A stretch of DNA of 47,452 nucleotides from Chloroflexota bacterium (GCA_023381895.1 JAMCTA010000048.1:1-47452); one strand, 5' to 3'; counted from the first letter of the stretch, positions 17,479 through 26,065 are shown. Made by a program: numbers and translations. The notes: generated from the letters alone by a model not told the origin.

Positions 17479-18880
17479 GCAGCCGCTGATCCTAACGGCG
17501 CTCGTGGATCTCCTGGCCTTGATCGGCGCCTTCTTGTTGGGCTTTCAACTCCACTTCGTCGACGCCGTACTGCTGTTAAGCGCAGGCCCGGCAGACTTTC
17601 ACCGCTACCTGTTCGCGATGCTGGTGCTGGTCCCGTTCTGGCTGCTCGTCTTTGCCTTCTGCGGCATGTATGGCCAGGAGCTGGTATTGCACGGGACCGG
17701 TCTCGTCCAGCGCACGACGGAGACGGCGGCGGTCGCCGCGTTCAGCTCGTTAGGCGGCGTCTATCTGGCGGGCGACCCGAGGCTCTCCCGGGGCTGGTTT
17801 GTGACGACCGCTCTGCTCTCGCTCCTCTTCGTTGTCACCGGCCGTCAGTTGGTGTTGACCTGGTTGCGCGGGCAGCGGCGGCGGCGGCCCTGGCGGATAC
17901 TGCTCATCGGCGCCTCCCAGGGCGGCGAGGGCGCAGCCCGCGCGCTGACTCGCCGGCCCGACCTCCAGGTCGCCGGCTTCCTAGATGACTATCTTCCCCT
18001 AGGCCTGTGCGTCGGCGGCGTCTACCGTGTGCTGGGCCGGCCGGCTGACGTGCGGCGCGTGGCGGCCGAAGAGCGGGCGGATGAGCTGCTGGCTGTCGAG
18101 GGGACGCTGTCGCAGGAGAGTTACGACCACCTCTTGCGTGAGGTGTACCTGACTCCCGACATGCCGCCGCTGCGGCTCATCCCCAGCGTGGTGGGCGAAC
18201 TGGTCACCCATCTGCACCCGGCCTATCGCGGCACGGTACCGATCCTGATCCCGGAGTTGAGCCGCATCACCGGTCTGACGCGGATCGCCAAGGGACTGCT
18301 GGATCGCAGCCTGGCGGTGCTCGCTCTGGCGATGGCCTCGCCTGTCCTGCTGGTGCTCTGGCTCGGCGCGCACCGGCGGGGGCTGCCATTATTGCGCGAG
18401 ACGGCTATGATCGGCAGCCGGGGCTACCAGTTCAAGCGGCTGTCGTTGCAGCTCTGGTGGCGGCCGGGAGAGTTTGCCGACAGCACGATGCGCCTAAGCA
18501 GCTTCCCGGAGCATTCCCATTTCAGCTACCTACTGACCAAGCTACCCCGGCTGCTCAACGTGCTTCGCGGCGAACTCAGCATCATCGGTCCGCGTCCGAT
18601 CACAGCCGAGGACCTGACATTGTACAGCGAGTGGGCGGGGGTGCTGCTGGCGATGAAGCCCGGTCTACTTGGTCCCTGGTTGCTACACAGCAAGAGCACG
18701 CTGACGCCGCAAGAAGAGCTGCAGGCTGACCTGGCCTACGTGCGCCACTACACTCTGCTGCGTGATCTCACTATCCTGGCCCGCACCGCGCGCCAGCTGG
18801 CCGGTCTGCTCTACCGCCGGGCGGCAGTGGCCGCAGCCAGCGATGGCGCCCAGGGTGAAGCCTTATGGCCGCCCCGATGA
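17465..18880 (+). CDS. Polyprenyl-phosphate sugar-1-phosphate transferase family, degenerate active site
   Basis: A 471-residue membrane protein of the priming glycosyltransferase (CpsE/WbaP) type. The first 140 residues contain several membrane segments (LTALVDLLALIGAFLLGF, YLFAMLVLVPFWLLVFAFC). A cytosolic Rossmann-like part follows (RILLIGASQGGEGAARAL). The C-terminal domain has LPRLLNVLRGELSIIGPRP and MKPGLLGPWLL, clear family marks. Where active members read LDELPQL, this protein reads LLTKLPRL, so the catalytic Asp-Glu pair is absent. The upstream KFR-type segment is also altered (YQFKRLSLQ). It starts at a TTG inside the end of hddA. It may be inactive or have a changed role. Confidence 0.75.
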   Translation: MPQPKQPLILTALVDLLALIGAFLLGFQLHFVDAVLLLSAGPADFHRYLFAMLVLVPFWLLVFAFCGMYGQELVLHGTGLVQRTTETAAVAAFSSLGGVYLAGDPRLSRGWFVTTALLSLLFVVTGRQLVLTWLRGQRRRRPWRILLIGASQGGEGAARALTRRPDLQVAGFLDDYLPLGLCVGGVYRVLGRPADVRRVAAEERADELLAVEGTLSQESYDHLLREVYLTPDMPPLRLIPSVVGELVTHLHPAYRGTVPILIPELSRITGLTRIAKGLLDRSLAVLALAMASPVLLVLWLGAHRRGLPLLRETAMIGSRGYQFKRLSLQLWWRPGEFADSTMRLSSFPEHSHFSYLLTKLPRLLNVLRGELSIIGPRPITAEDLTLYSEWAGVLLAMKPGLLGPWLLHSKSTLTPQEELQADLAYVRHYTLLRDLTILARTARQLAGLLYRRAAVAAASDGAQGEALWPPR

Positions 18881-18914
18881 TACATCGTCGGGTGATCTGG
18901 GGGAATTCGAATCT

Positions 18915-20027
18915 ATGAATATCCTCGTCACTGGCGGCGCCGGTTTCATTGGCTCGCATACCGTCGATCTCTTGGTAGCGCGAGGGTACCGCGTCCGCGT
19001 GCTGGATTTGCTGACGCCGCCAGTGCACCTGCCCGGGCGCTGGCCGGCCTGGCTTGATCCGCGGGTGGAACGCGTGCACGGCGACGCGGGTGACCGCGCG
19101 GCGTTGCAGACCGCGCTAGACGGTGTGGACGCCGTGGTGCATCTGGCCGCTTACCAGGATCATCTGACGGACTTCTCGCGCTTCTTTGCGGTCAACGCCG
19201 CCGGCACGGCGCTGCTCTACGAGCTGATTGCCGGTGAACGGCTGCCGGTACGGCGGGTGGTGGTTGCTTCCAGCCAGGCCGTGGCGGGCGAAGGGCTGCA
19301 TCACTGCGCCGAGCATGGAGCAGTCGTGCCGGAGCAACGCAGCGAGGCACAACTGCGGGCCCGGGAGTGGGAGGCGCGCTGCCCCATCTGCAGCCGGCCG
19401 GTAGCCCCGCTGGCGACTCCGGAGTCGGTGTCGAGTCCGCACAACAGCTACGCTATGACGAAACGCGACCAGGAGGAGATTGCCCTCAAGCTGGGGCGGC
19501 GCTACGGCATCCCCAGCGTGGCGCTGCGTTACTCCATCGTCCAGGGCCCGCGCCAGTCTTTCCGCAATGCCTACTCCGGTGCGCTGCGCATCTTCACCAT
19601 CCAGGCTCTGGCCGGTCGTGCGCCGCTGGCCTATGAAGATGGGCAGCAACTGCGCGACTTCGTGAGTGTGCATGACGTGGCGGCGGCAACCCTCCTGGCC
19701 CTGGAAGACCGGCGAACTGACTGGCTGGCGCTCAATGTGGGCGGCGATCGGCGGGTCTCCGTCCTGGAGCTGGCCAGACTGGTGATGCAAACTGCGGGCC
19801 TGCCCGGCGAGCCGCATGTGCCGGGCCTCTACCGCTTCGGCGACACGCGTCACGCCCTCTCCGATGTCAGCCGCCTGCGCGCTTTCGGCTGGGCGCCGTC
19901 ACGCAGCCAGGAGGCGATGGTGACGGAGTACGTCGAGTGGGCGCGGCAGCAGCCGGACCTGGCCGACACGACCGTTGCTGCCGAAGCGAGCATGCGCAGG
20001 CTCGGCGTGCTGCGAACAGCTGGGTAA
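18915..20027 (+). CDS. NAD-dependent sugar epimerase/dehydratase with CxxC insertion
   Basis: An extended short-chain dehydrogenase of 370 residues. NAD-binding NILVTGGAGFIGSHTVDLL stands at the start, HLAAYQDH marks the second motif, and the catalytic pair is in NSYAMTKRDQ (Tyr and Lys). Between these lies an insertion, residues about 145-165, with ARCPICSRP, a CxxC element that could bind zinc or form a disulfide. The sugar is unknown. The ATG at 18915 follows GGGGG by about 11 bases; the longer frame from 18762 overlaps the previous gene and starts before the Rossmann motif. It follows the sugar transferase by 34 bases in the same operon. Confidence 0.85.
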   Translation: MNILVTGGAGFIGSHTVDLLVARGYRVRVLDLLTPPVHLPGRWPAWLDPRVERVHGDAGDRAALQTALDGVDAVVHLAAYQDHLTDFSRFFAVNAAGTALLYELIAGERLPVRRVVVASSQAVAGEGLHHCAEHGAVVPEQRSEAQLRAREWEARCPICSRPVAPLATPESVSSPHNSYAMTKRDQEEIALKLGRRYGIPSVALRYSIVQGPRQSFRNAYSGALRIFTIQALAGRAPLAYEDGQQLRDFVSVHDVAAATLLALEDRRTDWLALNVGGDRRVSVLELARLVMQTAGLPGEPHVPGLYRFGDTRHALSDVSRLRAFGWAPSRSQEAMVTEYVEWARQQPDLADTTVAAEASMRRLGVLRTAG

Positions 20028-20069
20028 CGGGTCCTTGGGGAAACCGCAGCCACTGAGGGGCCTGGCAAC

Positions 20070-20249
20070 ATGAACGCGGTCGCGGGAAGATACTATCCGG
20101 TGCTAATCAGCGACGCCCTCACGGACTATCAGGCGGCGTGTGCGGCTGGCGTCCAGTATATTCACGTCTGCACTGGCCGTGGCGCTGCTGATGCCGTGCC
20201 GTCCTGCGTACCGGCGCGTCTACTCCTGGCGATCCTCGCCTCCGCTTGA
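20070..20249 (+). pseudogene. Internally deleted gmhB remnant
   Basis: A 59-codon frame starting MNAVAGRYYP and continuing SDALTDYQAACAAG, VQYIHVCTGRGAADAV. The second part matches GmhB of this window (GDAFTDYQAAVAAG, TRYIHVQSGRGASAAQAV), and the start MNA matches its MNALFLDRDG. Everything between, including the HAD nucleophile and the zinc loop, is missing. The ATG follows GAGGGG. It lies 42 bases after the epimerase gene, in the position expected for a gmhB in an hddA operon. It cannot encode an active phosphatase. It is either a dead duplicate or the original copy, replaced by the gene at 10707-11303. Confidence 0.8.
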
Positions 20250-20540
20250 CCGCGCGGTACAGCCTGGTTCCTACGCCGTCTCCCACAGAGTAGTTGAGCA
20301 GAGTCGCTTCGGATTACTGCTGCGGAGTGCTGGCTCACAGCACCGAACTTGCTCCCTTCCACGAGTGATCCCAGCAGTTATTCCCTTGATCGTGTTCAGC
20401 GTCACCTTGAGGAGCTGCTGTCGCAGCCCGGGGAGCAGGAGTGGTGCAGCGCCTGGGCGCACGGGCACACTCTGGAAGACCGTGACCTCATAGGGAGTAG
20501 CGTGCTCGAACTCCACGGGGGCAACGGACCTGGCCCGTAC
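20250..20540. other. Non-coding stretch after the gmhB remnant
   Basis: About 290 bases without a supported gene. The plus-strand frame covering it overlaps the real minus-strand gene at 20586-21224 and shows no family signal. It ends at the paired hairpins described next. Confidence 0.5.
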
Positions 20541-20582
20541 AGGCGGGCTTTGCTCGCCTTAGCCGGCGACTTCAGTCGCTGG
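20541..20582. terminator. Two adjacent hairpins downstream of the Cys/His-domain gene
   Basis: AGGCGGGC (20541-20548) pairs with GCTCGCCT (20552-20559) over a TTT loop, with one G-U pair. Four bases on, CGGCGAC pairs with GTCGCTG around TTCA (20564-20581), extendable by one pair. They lie just past the stop of the minus-strand gene ending at 20586, where a terminator would be. Paired hairpins of this sort also occur as REP-like repeats; I see no second copy in the window. Confidence 0.4.
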
Positions 20583-20585
20583 GGG

Positions 20586-21224
20586 CTATCCTCTGCTCCG
20601 GCGAAGCAAGGATGCACCGCAAATGAGGGCAAGTGCCAGGAGGAGCGCCGCGAGCGTGATGGCAATGACGAGAGCCGACAGGGCGCTGGGGCGAACGCGT
20701 GCCCTGCCGAGCAAGTCGGCAAGAATGCCGCTGCCAAGAGCCATGAGAAGCGCGAGCCAGAGCCAGCGCCGTACGAAGCCAGGCGCCGGCGGGATGGGAG
20801 TGCGTTCCGGCGCTGCGCTGGGGGCGCCGCTGGACGTAGTCTGCTGGGCCGCTGGCGCCGGCGCAGGCTGGATGGAGCCGGCCGGTGGATTTGTAGGCGG
20901 TGCAGCAACCGGGGAAGGTACCGGTGGGTCAGGTTTCGCCAGTGGCTGGGCGGCCGCGGCTTGCGGCACGGCGCTCGCATAGCTCGCATAGATGGAGCAG
21001 CCCTCAAACGTTCCCAGGCAGTAGATCCCCTGATGGCCCGCCTCGATCGGTTGCGGCCGCTTCTTGGCGTAGCAGCGGTGCCGGGGCGTGGCGAACGTCG
21101 CATGGGTGGCGCGGTCGTCCGCGAGCCCCAGGAGAGGACAGGAGCCGAAACGCGTTCGCGGCGGAGGTAGCGCAGCCCCGGCCCGGATTATGTTCCCGTC
21201 ACCCGGTCGGGACGCCTCCGCCAC
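20586..21224 (-). CDS. Membrane protein with N-terminal Cys/His domain
   Basis: A 212-residue protein. Residues about 28-78 form a compact Cys/His domain: CPLLGLADDRATHATF, then PRHRCYA, then HQGIYCLGTFEGCSIY. I recognise this spacing from small N-terminal domains of Chloroflexota proteins, often joined to cell-envelope modules; its function is unknown. A Pro/Ala-rich linker follows (about 85-135). Two membrane segments end the protein (LWLALLMALGSGILADLLG and ALVIAITLAALLLALALI). The GTG at 21224 has GGAG eight bases upstream, better placed than the TTG at 21287. It is divergent from the Wzz/BY-kinase gene. Confidence 0.65.
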   Translation of the reverse strand: MAEASRPGDGNIIRAGAALPPPRTRFGSCPLLGLADDRATHATFATPRHRCYAKKRPQPIEAGHQGIYCLGTFEGCSIYASYASAVPQAAAAQPLAKPDPPVPSPVAAPPTNPPAGSIQPAPAPAAQQTTSSGAPSAAPERTPIPPAPGFVRRWLWLALLMALGSGILADLLGRARVRPSALSALVIAITLAALLLALALICGASLLRRSRG

Positions 21225-21456
21225 GTGTTCGTCTCCAATCCCGTATTCTTTCCCTCTTTTGGGGGATACTGGGTGCCCCAGTGGCAAATATAATAGCGGA
21301 TGGTGTAAGCAACGGGAACGGCTGGTCGATTGGCAGATCGTTCATTCGGGTTGACCAGCGGCGCGGGGATCCATCCTGCCTTATACTACAGTACGGCTGG
21401 ACAACGGACCGGAGCGTGGCTAACAGCAAACCGGCGCGCCAGAGAGGATTCATTGA

Positions 21457-23184
21457 GTGACACTTGAGCAGTTTGTGCGCGCGCTGCGCATGCGGCTTCT
21501 CCTCCTGGTGCTGCTGGTTGCCGTCGGCATCGGCGCGGCGTACGGCTTCAGTCGTGAGCAACGCCCGGTGTACCAAAGTACGGTGACACTCGTCATCAAT
21601 GCAGCGTCTCCCAATAGCGCGATCCCGTACGTCAGCGCGGCACTGGGGAGCGGTCAATCGACGTTGCAGACGCTGGCCGGAACGTACAGCGAATACTTGC
21701 AGAGCGGCGCCTTCACCAAGCTCGTCATCGAGAAGTTGAAGCTGCCGGTGCAACCGAGGCAGGTGGGCGAGGCAATTTCCAGCGCGTTGGTTGGTAACAC
21801 GAACTTCTTCCACATCACTGTGAATTGGAACTCCGCCGCCGAGAGCGCGCGCATCGCCAACGGCATTGCCACACTATTCATTGCGCAGAATCAGCAGGTC
21901 TTGCAGCAGCCTGCCTCGTCCGGTCCAACGAATAGCGCGCAGGCGGCGCTGGAGGTACAGCAACGCTATTATGCGCTACAGGTGGCCGATCTTCAGGCGA
22001 AGATGGCGGCGATCGAGGGGAATAAGGGAATGACCGCCGCCGAGAAAGCGACGGCGGAGCAGCCTTTGGAACAAAAGCTGCTGCCCATGCAGGATACGTA
22101 CACCAAGATTCTGGCCAGCCTGGTGTCGAGTCCGGCTGCGACCTCTAATAATGCCAAATCGGCACAGGTCATCGATCCGGCCGGCCCCGGTATCAAAATC
22201 GCGCCGATCCTGTCGCGTAACCTGCTCTTTGGCGGTGTGGCCGGAGTGGCCGTGGGCATCGGTCTGGTGGTGCTGCTGGAATACCTGGACTACACCATCA
22301 AGTCCGCGGCGGAGTTGCAGGAGACGCTGGGCGCACCGGCGCTTGGTGGGATTGGCCTCATCGACGGTCATGACCGATCAACGCGGCTCCGACGGAACAA
22401 GAAGCAGACGACGGTGGGCGCGGCGGAACCCGACGCGATGACGGATTCCGCCTTCGATCCGAAGCTCGTTACGGTGGCCCAGCCGATGGGCCACGTTGCG
22501 GAGTCCTTCCGGCTGCTGCGCACCATGCTGGATTTCAGCAATGTGGACGACCCGCCGCGGACGTTGCTGGTGACCAGCACAGGGCCAGGCGAAGGCAAGA
22601 CCCTGATCTCGAGCAACCTGGCGGTCGCCATCGCGCAAGCCGGCAAGCGGGTCATCCTCGTGGATGCCGACCTGCGCCGGCCGTCGATTCACCGCGAGTT
22701 TGGACTGGATAATCGGGTAGGGCTGACCAACCTGATCGCTGCCGGCGGCGAGGCAACCCTTTCCTCGCGTGACGGCTACTTTCAGGACGTTGCGGCGGTG
22801 CCGGGGCTGGTGATACTGACCAGCGGACCACTGCCCCCGAATCCTTCCGAATTACTGGGCTCGACGCGGGCGGGGGAGTTGTTCAGGCATCTGGCGGGTA
22901 TCGCCGATGTAGTGATTTACGACACGCCCCCCGGTAATGTGCTGTCCGACGCCTCGGTCTTGGCCACACGTGTGGCGGGGGTGATCGTGCTGGCGCGTGC
23001 CGGCGCGACGCGGCGGGACGCCGTGCAGCACCTGGCGGCGCGACTGCAGGCAGTGGGGGCGCACGTCGTTGGCGGCGTTCTGAACATGGTTCCGGCAGAA
23101 CAGCTCTCCGGCTACTATGCGCAGCGGTACTATTACCAGCCTGGCGAGGGTGTCCGCGGGAATCAGGGCGAGGCGCCGGTTTGA
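21457..23184 (+). CDS. Wzz-type polysaccharide co-polymerase fused to BY-kinase
   Basis: This 575-residue fusion controls polysaccharide chain length and export through tyrosine phosphorylation cycles. A first membrane segment (residues about 12-28) and a second (about 250-275, LLFGGVAGVAVGIGLVVLLE) flank an extracellular, partly helical Wzz domain. The cytosolic kinase has Walker A TSTGPGEGKT (about 371-380), Walker A' VILVDADLRRP and Walker B VVIYDTPPG. The C-terminus carries a tyrosine cluster, GYYAQRYYYQPGEG, typical of the autophosphorylation tail. The GTG start has GAGGAT about seven bases upstream. All key motifs are present, so activity is likely. Confidence 0.9.
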   Translation: MTLEQFVRALRMRLLLLVLLVAVGIGAAYGFSREQRPVYQSTVTLVINAASPNSAIPYVSAALGSGQSTLQTLAGTYSEYLQSGAFTKLVIEKLKLPVQPRQVGEAISSALVGNTNFFHITVNWNSAAESARIANGIATLFIAQNQQVLQQPASSGPTNSAQAALEVQQRYYALQVADLQAKMAAIEGNKGMTAAEKATAEQPLEQKLLPMQDTYTKILASLVSSPAATSNNAKSAQVIDPAGPGIKIAPILSRNLLFGGVAGVAVGIGLVVLLEYLDYTIKSAAELQETLGAPALGGIGLIDGHDRSTRLRRNKKQTTVGAAEPDAMTDSAFDPKLVTVAQPMGHVAESFRLLRTMLDFSNVDDPPRTLLVTSTGPGEGKTLISSNLAVAIAQAGKRVILVDADLRRPSIHREFGLDNRVGLTNLIAAGGEATLSSRDGYFQDVAAVPGLVILTSGPLPPNPSELLGSTRAGELFRHLAGIADVVIYDTPPGNVLSDASVLATRVAGVIVLARAGATRRDAVQHLAARLQAVGAHVVGGVLNMVPAEQLSGYYAQRYYYQPGEGVRGNQGEAPV

Positions 23185-23231
23185 TGTGCGGAGGACAGCA
23201 GGACTGATGGTTCGAATCGGGAAAGTCTCGC

Positions 23232-23416
23232 ATGGCAGTTGATACGTCACTTCCTCCCCTGCTCGATCAGGCGGACCGCAGAGCACCGGAACCTGGGACG
23301 TCCAGCTTCACCACCGTCATCGAACCGAGTAAGGGCTGGGCGCCGCTCAGGTTGGGCGCGCTCTGGCGCTACCGCGAGTTGCTTTCCTTCCTGAGCTGGC
23401 GTGACATCAAGATTCT
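23232..23416 (+). pseudogene. Truncated ABC-2 polysaccharide export permease (N-terminal fragment)
   Basis: The frame starts MAVDTSLPPL and contains VIEPSKGWAPLRLGALWRYR followed by ELLSFLSWRDIKI, the cytosolic lead-in of Wzm/TagG-type ABC-2 permeases. Homology stops dead near base 23416, just before the first membrane helix would begin. The frame then runs on with unrelated sequence to 23597. None of the six membrane helices is left, and no partner ATPase follows. A GGGAAAG lies upstream of the ATG. It is a broken gene at a recombination junction, next to a flippase of a different export system. Confidence 0.8.
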
Positions 23417-23417
23417 C

Positions 23418-23560
23418 TTAAAGCGGGGCTTCCCCGGCAGCGCGCCTGCATGCAGTGCGGTTCATGGTGTAGGCAGCGTTGCGAACATGGGGCCAGAAGA
23501 ACAATCCTTCGGCTGCCATCCGACGGTTTGCGGTGCGGGGCAAGCGCGACCCGCCGACAA
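23418..23560 (-). pseudogene. Unidentified C-terminal coding fragment at the recombination junction
   Basis: On the minus strand this piece reads as an apparently protein-like tail: RTANRRMAAEGLFFWPHVRN, then AAYTMNRTACRR and GEAPL, followed by a stop at 23418-23420. It abuts the point where the permease breaks off. It looks like the end of a gene brought in by rearrangement, with its 5' part lost. I do not recognise the family. Confidence 0.35.
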
Positions 23561-23584
23561 GCTGACATGGAAGACGCGGTCGAG

Positions 23585-25165
23585 ATGGCGACCGTAATCG
23601 CGGGAGGGTCCGGATCGGGTCTTGCGCCCTCGCTAGTAGACGCGGAAACGGAGGCTGCCGGGAAGGTCTTGAGCGACCCCGGGACGCCACGGGCTGATCA
23701 CAGGGTTGCACGGCTTGTCGCGAGTAACACATTCGCACAGCTTGTAGCGCGCGGCGCCATTATAGTCGCCGCGATTGGCGCCAACGCTATGCTCAGTCGG
23801 TATCTCGGACCAAGCGCCTTTGGCCGCTACAGCCTCGTGTTTGCCTATGTTGGAGTCGTAAGTGGCATCTTCGCGAACTGGGGTCTTGGCTCAATTGCCG
23901 TGAGGGACGCGAGCCAAAAGCCTCGTGAAACAGAGCCGATCTTGACGAGTGCCGCTGCCATGCAATTGCTTGCGTCGGCTGGTTCCTACGCTGTCTTATT
24001 ACTGTTAGTCCGCGTCGCTGCACATGGACAGGATGAACTGGCCGTGGCGGTTGCCGGCGTTACGCTTCTGCTCATGCCCGTCGACATCCTGGCCATGGCG
24101 CTGCAGGTCCAGATGAAACTGGTTCGTGTCGCCTTTGCGAGTATAGCGGGCGCACTCTTGAAGTTGGGTGCCGCAGCAGGAGCAGTAGGGCTGGGGTGGG
24201 GCGTGACAGGTATTATTACCTCGACCATCGTCGCGACGGTGGTTGGCTACGGACTGTTAATCTTAGTTCTCCGCGGCTGCCTCGATTGGTCGCGCCTTCG
24301 CCCACAAGCACACCGGTATAGACCGTTGCTTGCCGAAGCGTGGCCGCTTGCTGTCGCAACAGTGTTCGTGACCCTGGTCAATCAAATGCCCCTTATCCTG
24401 CTGGGCAAGCTGGCGACAGCAGAACAGGTTGGCTACTTCAGTGCGGCGAATAAGGTCGCGTCTCAGCTGGTCGTCGTACCGCTTGTACTCTCAACGTCTC
24501 TATACCCTGTCTTCTCACGGCTAGCGTTGGAAGATCGGGCGTCACTGGGTCGCATGCTGAGCCGGACGCTTCGCTACATGACGATACTTGCCATGCTCTT
24601 AGTTGTGCTAGGGGCAGCGACCGGACCATGGAGTATCCAGGTCTTGTACGGCCCCCTGTTCCGGCCCGCCGTGCCGGTCCTGTTGCTGCTGGTCGCTCAG
24701 TCGGCGCTTCTCTATCCAGCAATCCTTGCTGGGGAGGCCCTGGTTGCCCTTGGCAGGCAGCGAACTAACCTCGTCATCCAAGTTTCAGGGGCGGTCGTTG
24801 TGACGTTCGGATGCGTGGCGTTATCACACCTTTATGGCGCTGTCGGTGCGGCTGTGGCGTCGCTCGCGGGCTATGTGGTAGTTTGCGTATGCACCATCGT
24901 TGTGGCCCACCGCACCTTGAGAGGGTGTCTGCGGGTGCGCTGGTTAGCACAGATTGGCGCCTCGCTCGGTTTCCTCGCTGGGCTATTGATTGTCGGCCGC
25001 TTTCTTCCTCTTACGAGGGCTACCGCCGTTGCTCTTGTTTTCTATGGGCTGCTGTTGTTTGCCCTCCGAGTTCTGGATCAACGGGACATACGTCTTGCTC
25101 GCTTAGTATTGGCTGTTCGGCGGGCCGGGGATTACGCGGAACCAATGGCTACCCACGGGAAATGA
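23585..25165 (+). CDS. Wzx-type polysaccharide flippase (MOP superfamily)
   Basis: A protein of about 526 residues that should move lipid-linked repeat units across the membrane. After a polar N-terminus of some 45 residues there are about 12 to 14 hydrophobic helices. The first is the typical LVARGAIIVAAIGANAMLSR followed by YLGPSAFGRYSLVFAYVG. This arrangement, with YLGPsaFG in loop 1, is characteristic of RfbX/Wzx-like transporters. Start choice is uncertain: ATG at 23567 or 23585, neither with a good ribosome binding site. Everything before 23560 belongs to broken sequence. The third codon positions look less G/C-rich from here on than in the preceding genes. Confidence 0.85.
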   Translation: MATVIAGGSGSGLAPSLVDAETEAAGKVLSDPGTPRADHRVARLVASNTFAQLVARGAIIVAAIGANAMLSRYLGPSAFGRYSLVFAYVGVVSGIFANWGLGSIAVRDASQKPRETEPILTSAAAMQLLASAGSYAVLLLLVRVAAHGQDELAVAVAGVTLLLMPVDILAMALQVQMKLVRVAFASIAGALLKLGAAAGAVGLGWGVTGIITSTIVATVVGYGLLILVLRGCLDWSRLRPQAHRYRPLLAEAWPLAVATVFVTLVNQMPLILLGKLATAEQVGYFSAANKVASQLVVVPLVLSTSLYPVFSRLALEDRASLGRMLSRTLRYMTILAMLLVVLGAATGPWSIQVLYGPLFRPAVPVLLLLVAQSALLYPAILAGEALVALGRQRTNLVIQVSGAVVVTFGCVALSHLYGAVGAAVASLAGYVVVCVCTIVVAHRTLRGCLRVRWLAQIGASLGFLAGLLIVGRFLPLTRATAVALVFYGLLLFALRVLDQRDIRLARLVLAVRRAGDYAEPMATHGK

Positions 25166-25193
25166 GAATATCCAGCGGAAGGATGAATGAAAT

Positions 25194-25778
25194 ATGGCGT
25201 TAACGCGCAAAGCGGAAGCTACATCGGTGGGCGACGGGACGACTATCAAGTTTACCGCAGCTTCACGAAAGCTCAATCTCGGCTCTGGTATGAAGCCGGT
25301 GGCCGGAGCCATAAACATTGATCGCGTGGGTACCGTACCCGCTGACATTCAGCACGACCTGAACGCTATACCATGGCCGCTACCGGACAGTCACTTTGAT
25401 GAAGTGTATTGTACCGACGTTCTCGAGCATCTTGCCAATCTGGTCGCGGTAATGGAAGAAATCCACCGCGTTGCAAGACCGGGGTGTAAGGTCTCAATCG
25501 TAACACCACACTACTCCTGTGCGAACTCGTTCACCGACCCCACACACCTGCACCACCTTGGCTATTTTTCATTTGACTATTTCACTGGCGATACCAAATG
25601 GGACTATTATACAAGTCGACAGTATCGCTACCTGAAACGGCAGTTGATCTTTTATCCGACAATGAAAAATAGGCTGCTTAGACGCTTGGCCAACCGACAA
25701 CCTGCCTTCTACGAGCGGCACCTGGCATGGCTTCTGCCTGCATGGTTTGTCTGGCTTGAACTTGGGGTGGTTAAGTAA
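25194..25778 (+). CDS. Class I SAM-dependent methyltransferase
   Basis: A short methyltransferase of 194 residues. The SAM-binding loop is LNLGSGMKP, the acidic residue follows in AINIDRVG, and the post-motif DEVYCTDVLEHLAN marks the family seen in surface-polysaccharide loci. EIHRVARPGCKVSIVTPHY corresponds to the usual strand 4/5 region. Substrate is unknown; methylation of a sugar is the natural guess. The ATG at 25194 has AAGGA about ten bases upstream. It follows the flippase gene by 28 bases and reads in the same direction. Confidence 0.82.
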   Translation: MALTRKAEATSVGDGTTIKFTAASRKLNLGSGMKPVAGAINIDRVGTVPADIQHDLNAIPWPLPDSHFDEVYCTDVLEHLANLVAVMEEIHRVARPGCKVSIVTPHYSCANSFTDPTHLHHLGYFSFDYFTGDTKWDYYTSRQYRYLKRQLIFYPTMKNRLLRRLANRQPAFYERHLAWLLPAWFVWLELGVVK

Positions 25779-26065
25779 TGCGGTCGGCATTGGCTCAGTG
25801 CGCGTAGAAGCATGAAAAGCGAAGTGAGCGCGAAGGAACTCGGAGAGACCGGGCACCCATCCTCCCCTATGAGAATCTATACAATTTTGCCGCACAAGAG
25901 GAAGGCTGCAACTTCCCCCTTGTGAGTATAACGAAGGAGCGCACCTCAGGTGATCGATCTTCCCAAGAGAGACTCAGGATTCTAGAGTTTTGCACGAGTT
26001 GGACCGACCGGGAGACCGTACCCGGTCCGCGATTGTTGCCGGAACGTGGACTGGGGGTATGAGCA
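25779..26065. promoter_or_regulatory. Gap with 7-bp inverted repeat before a glycosyltransferase
   Basis: These 287 bases lie between the methyltransferase and glycosyltransferase genes and show no coding signal. GACCGGG (26006-26012) and CCCGGTC (26021-26027) form a perfect inverted repeat about 40 bases ahead of the next start codon. TATACAAT near 25879 resembles a -10 box, but no fitting -35 box was found. A promoter for the following genes is possible. Confidence 0.3.

Noticed and set aside
19116..19853. 245-codon minus-strand frame over the epimerase
   Set aside because: The plus-strand frame has full SDR motifs; the opposite frame shows none.
20349..21170. 273-codon plus-strand frame
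   Set aside because: It is mostly opposite the Cys/His-domain gene, whose membrane segments and cysteine pattern are convincing. The first 80 codons show no homology I can name.
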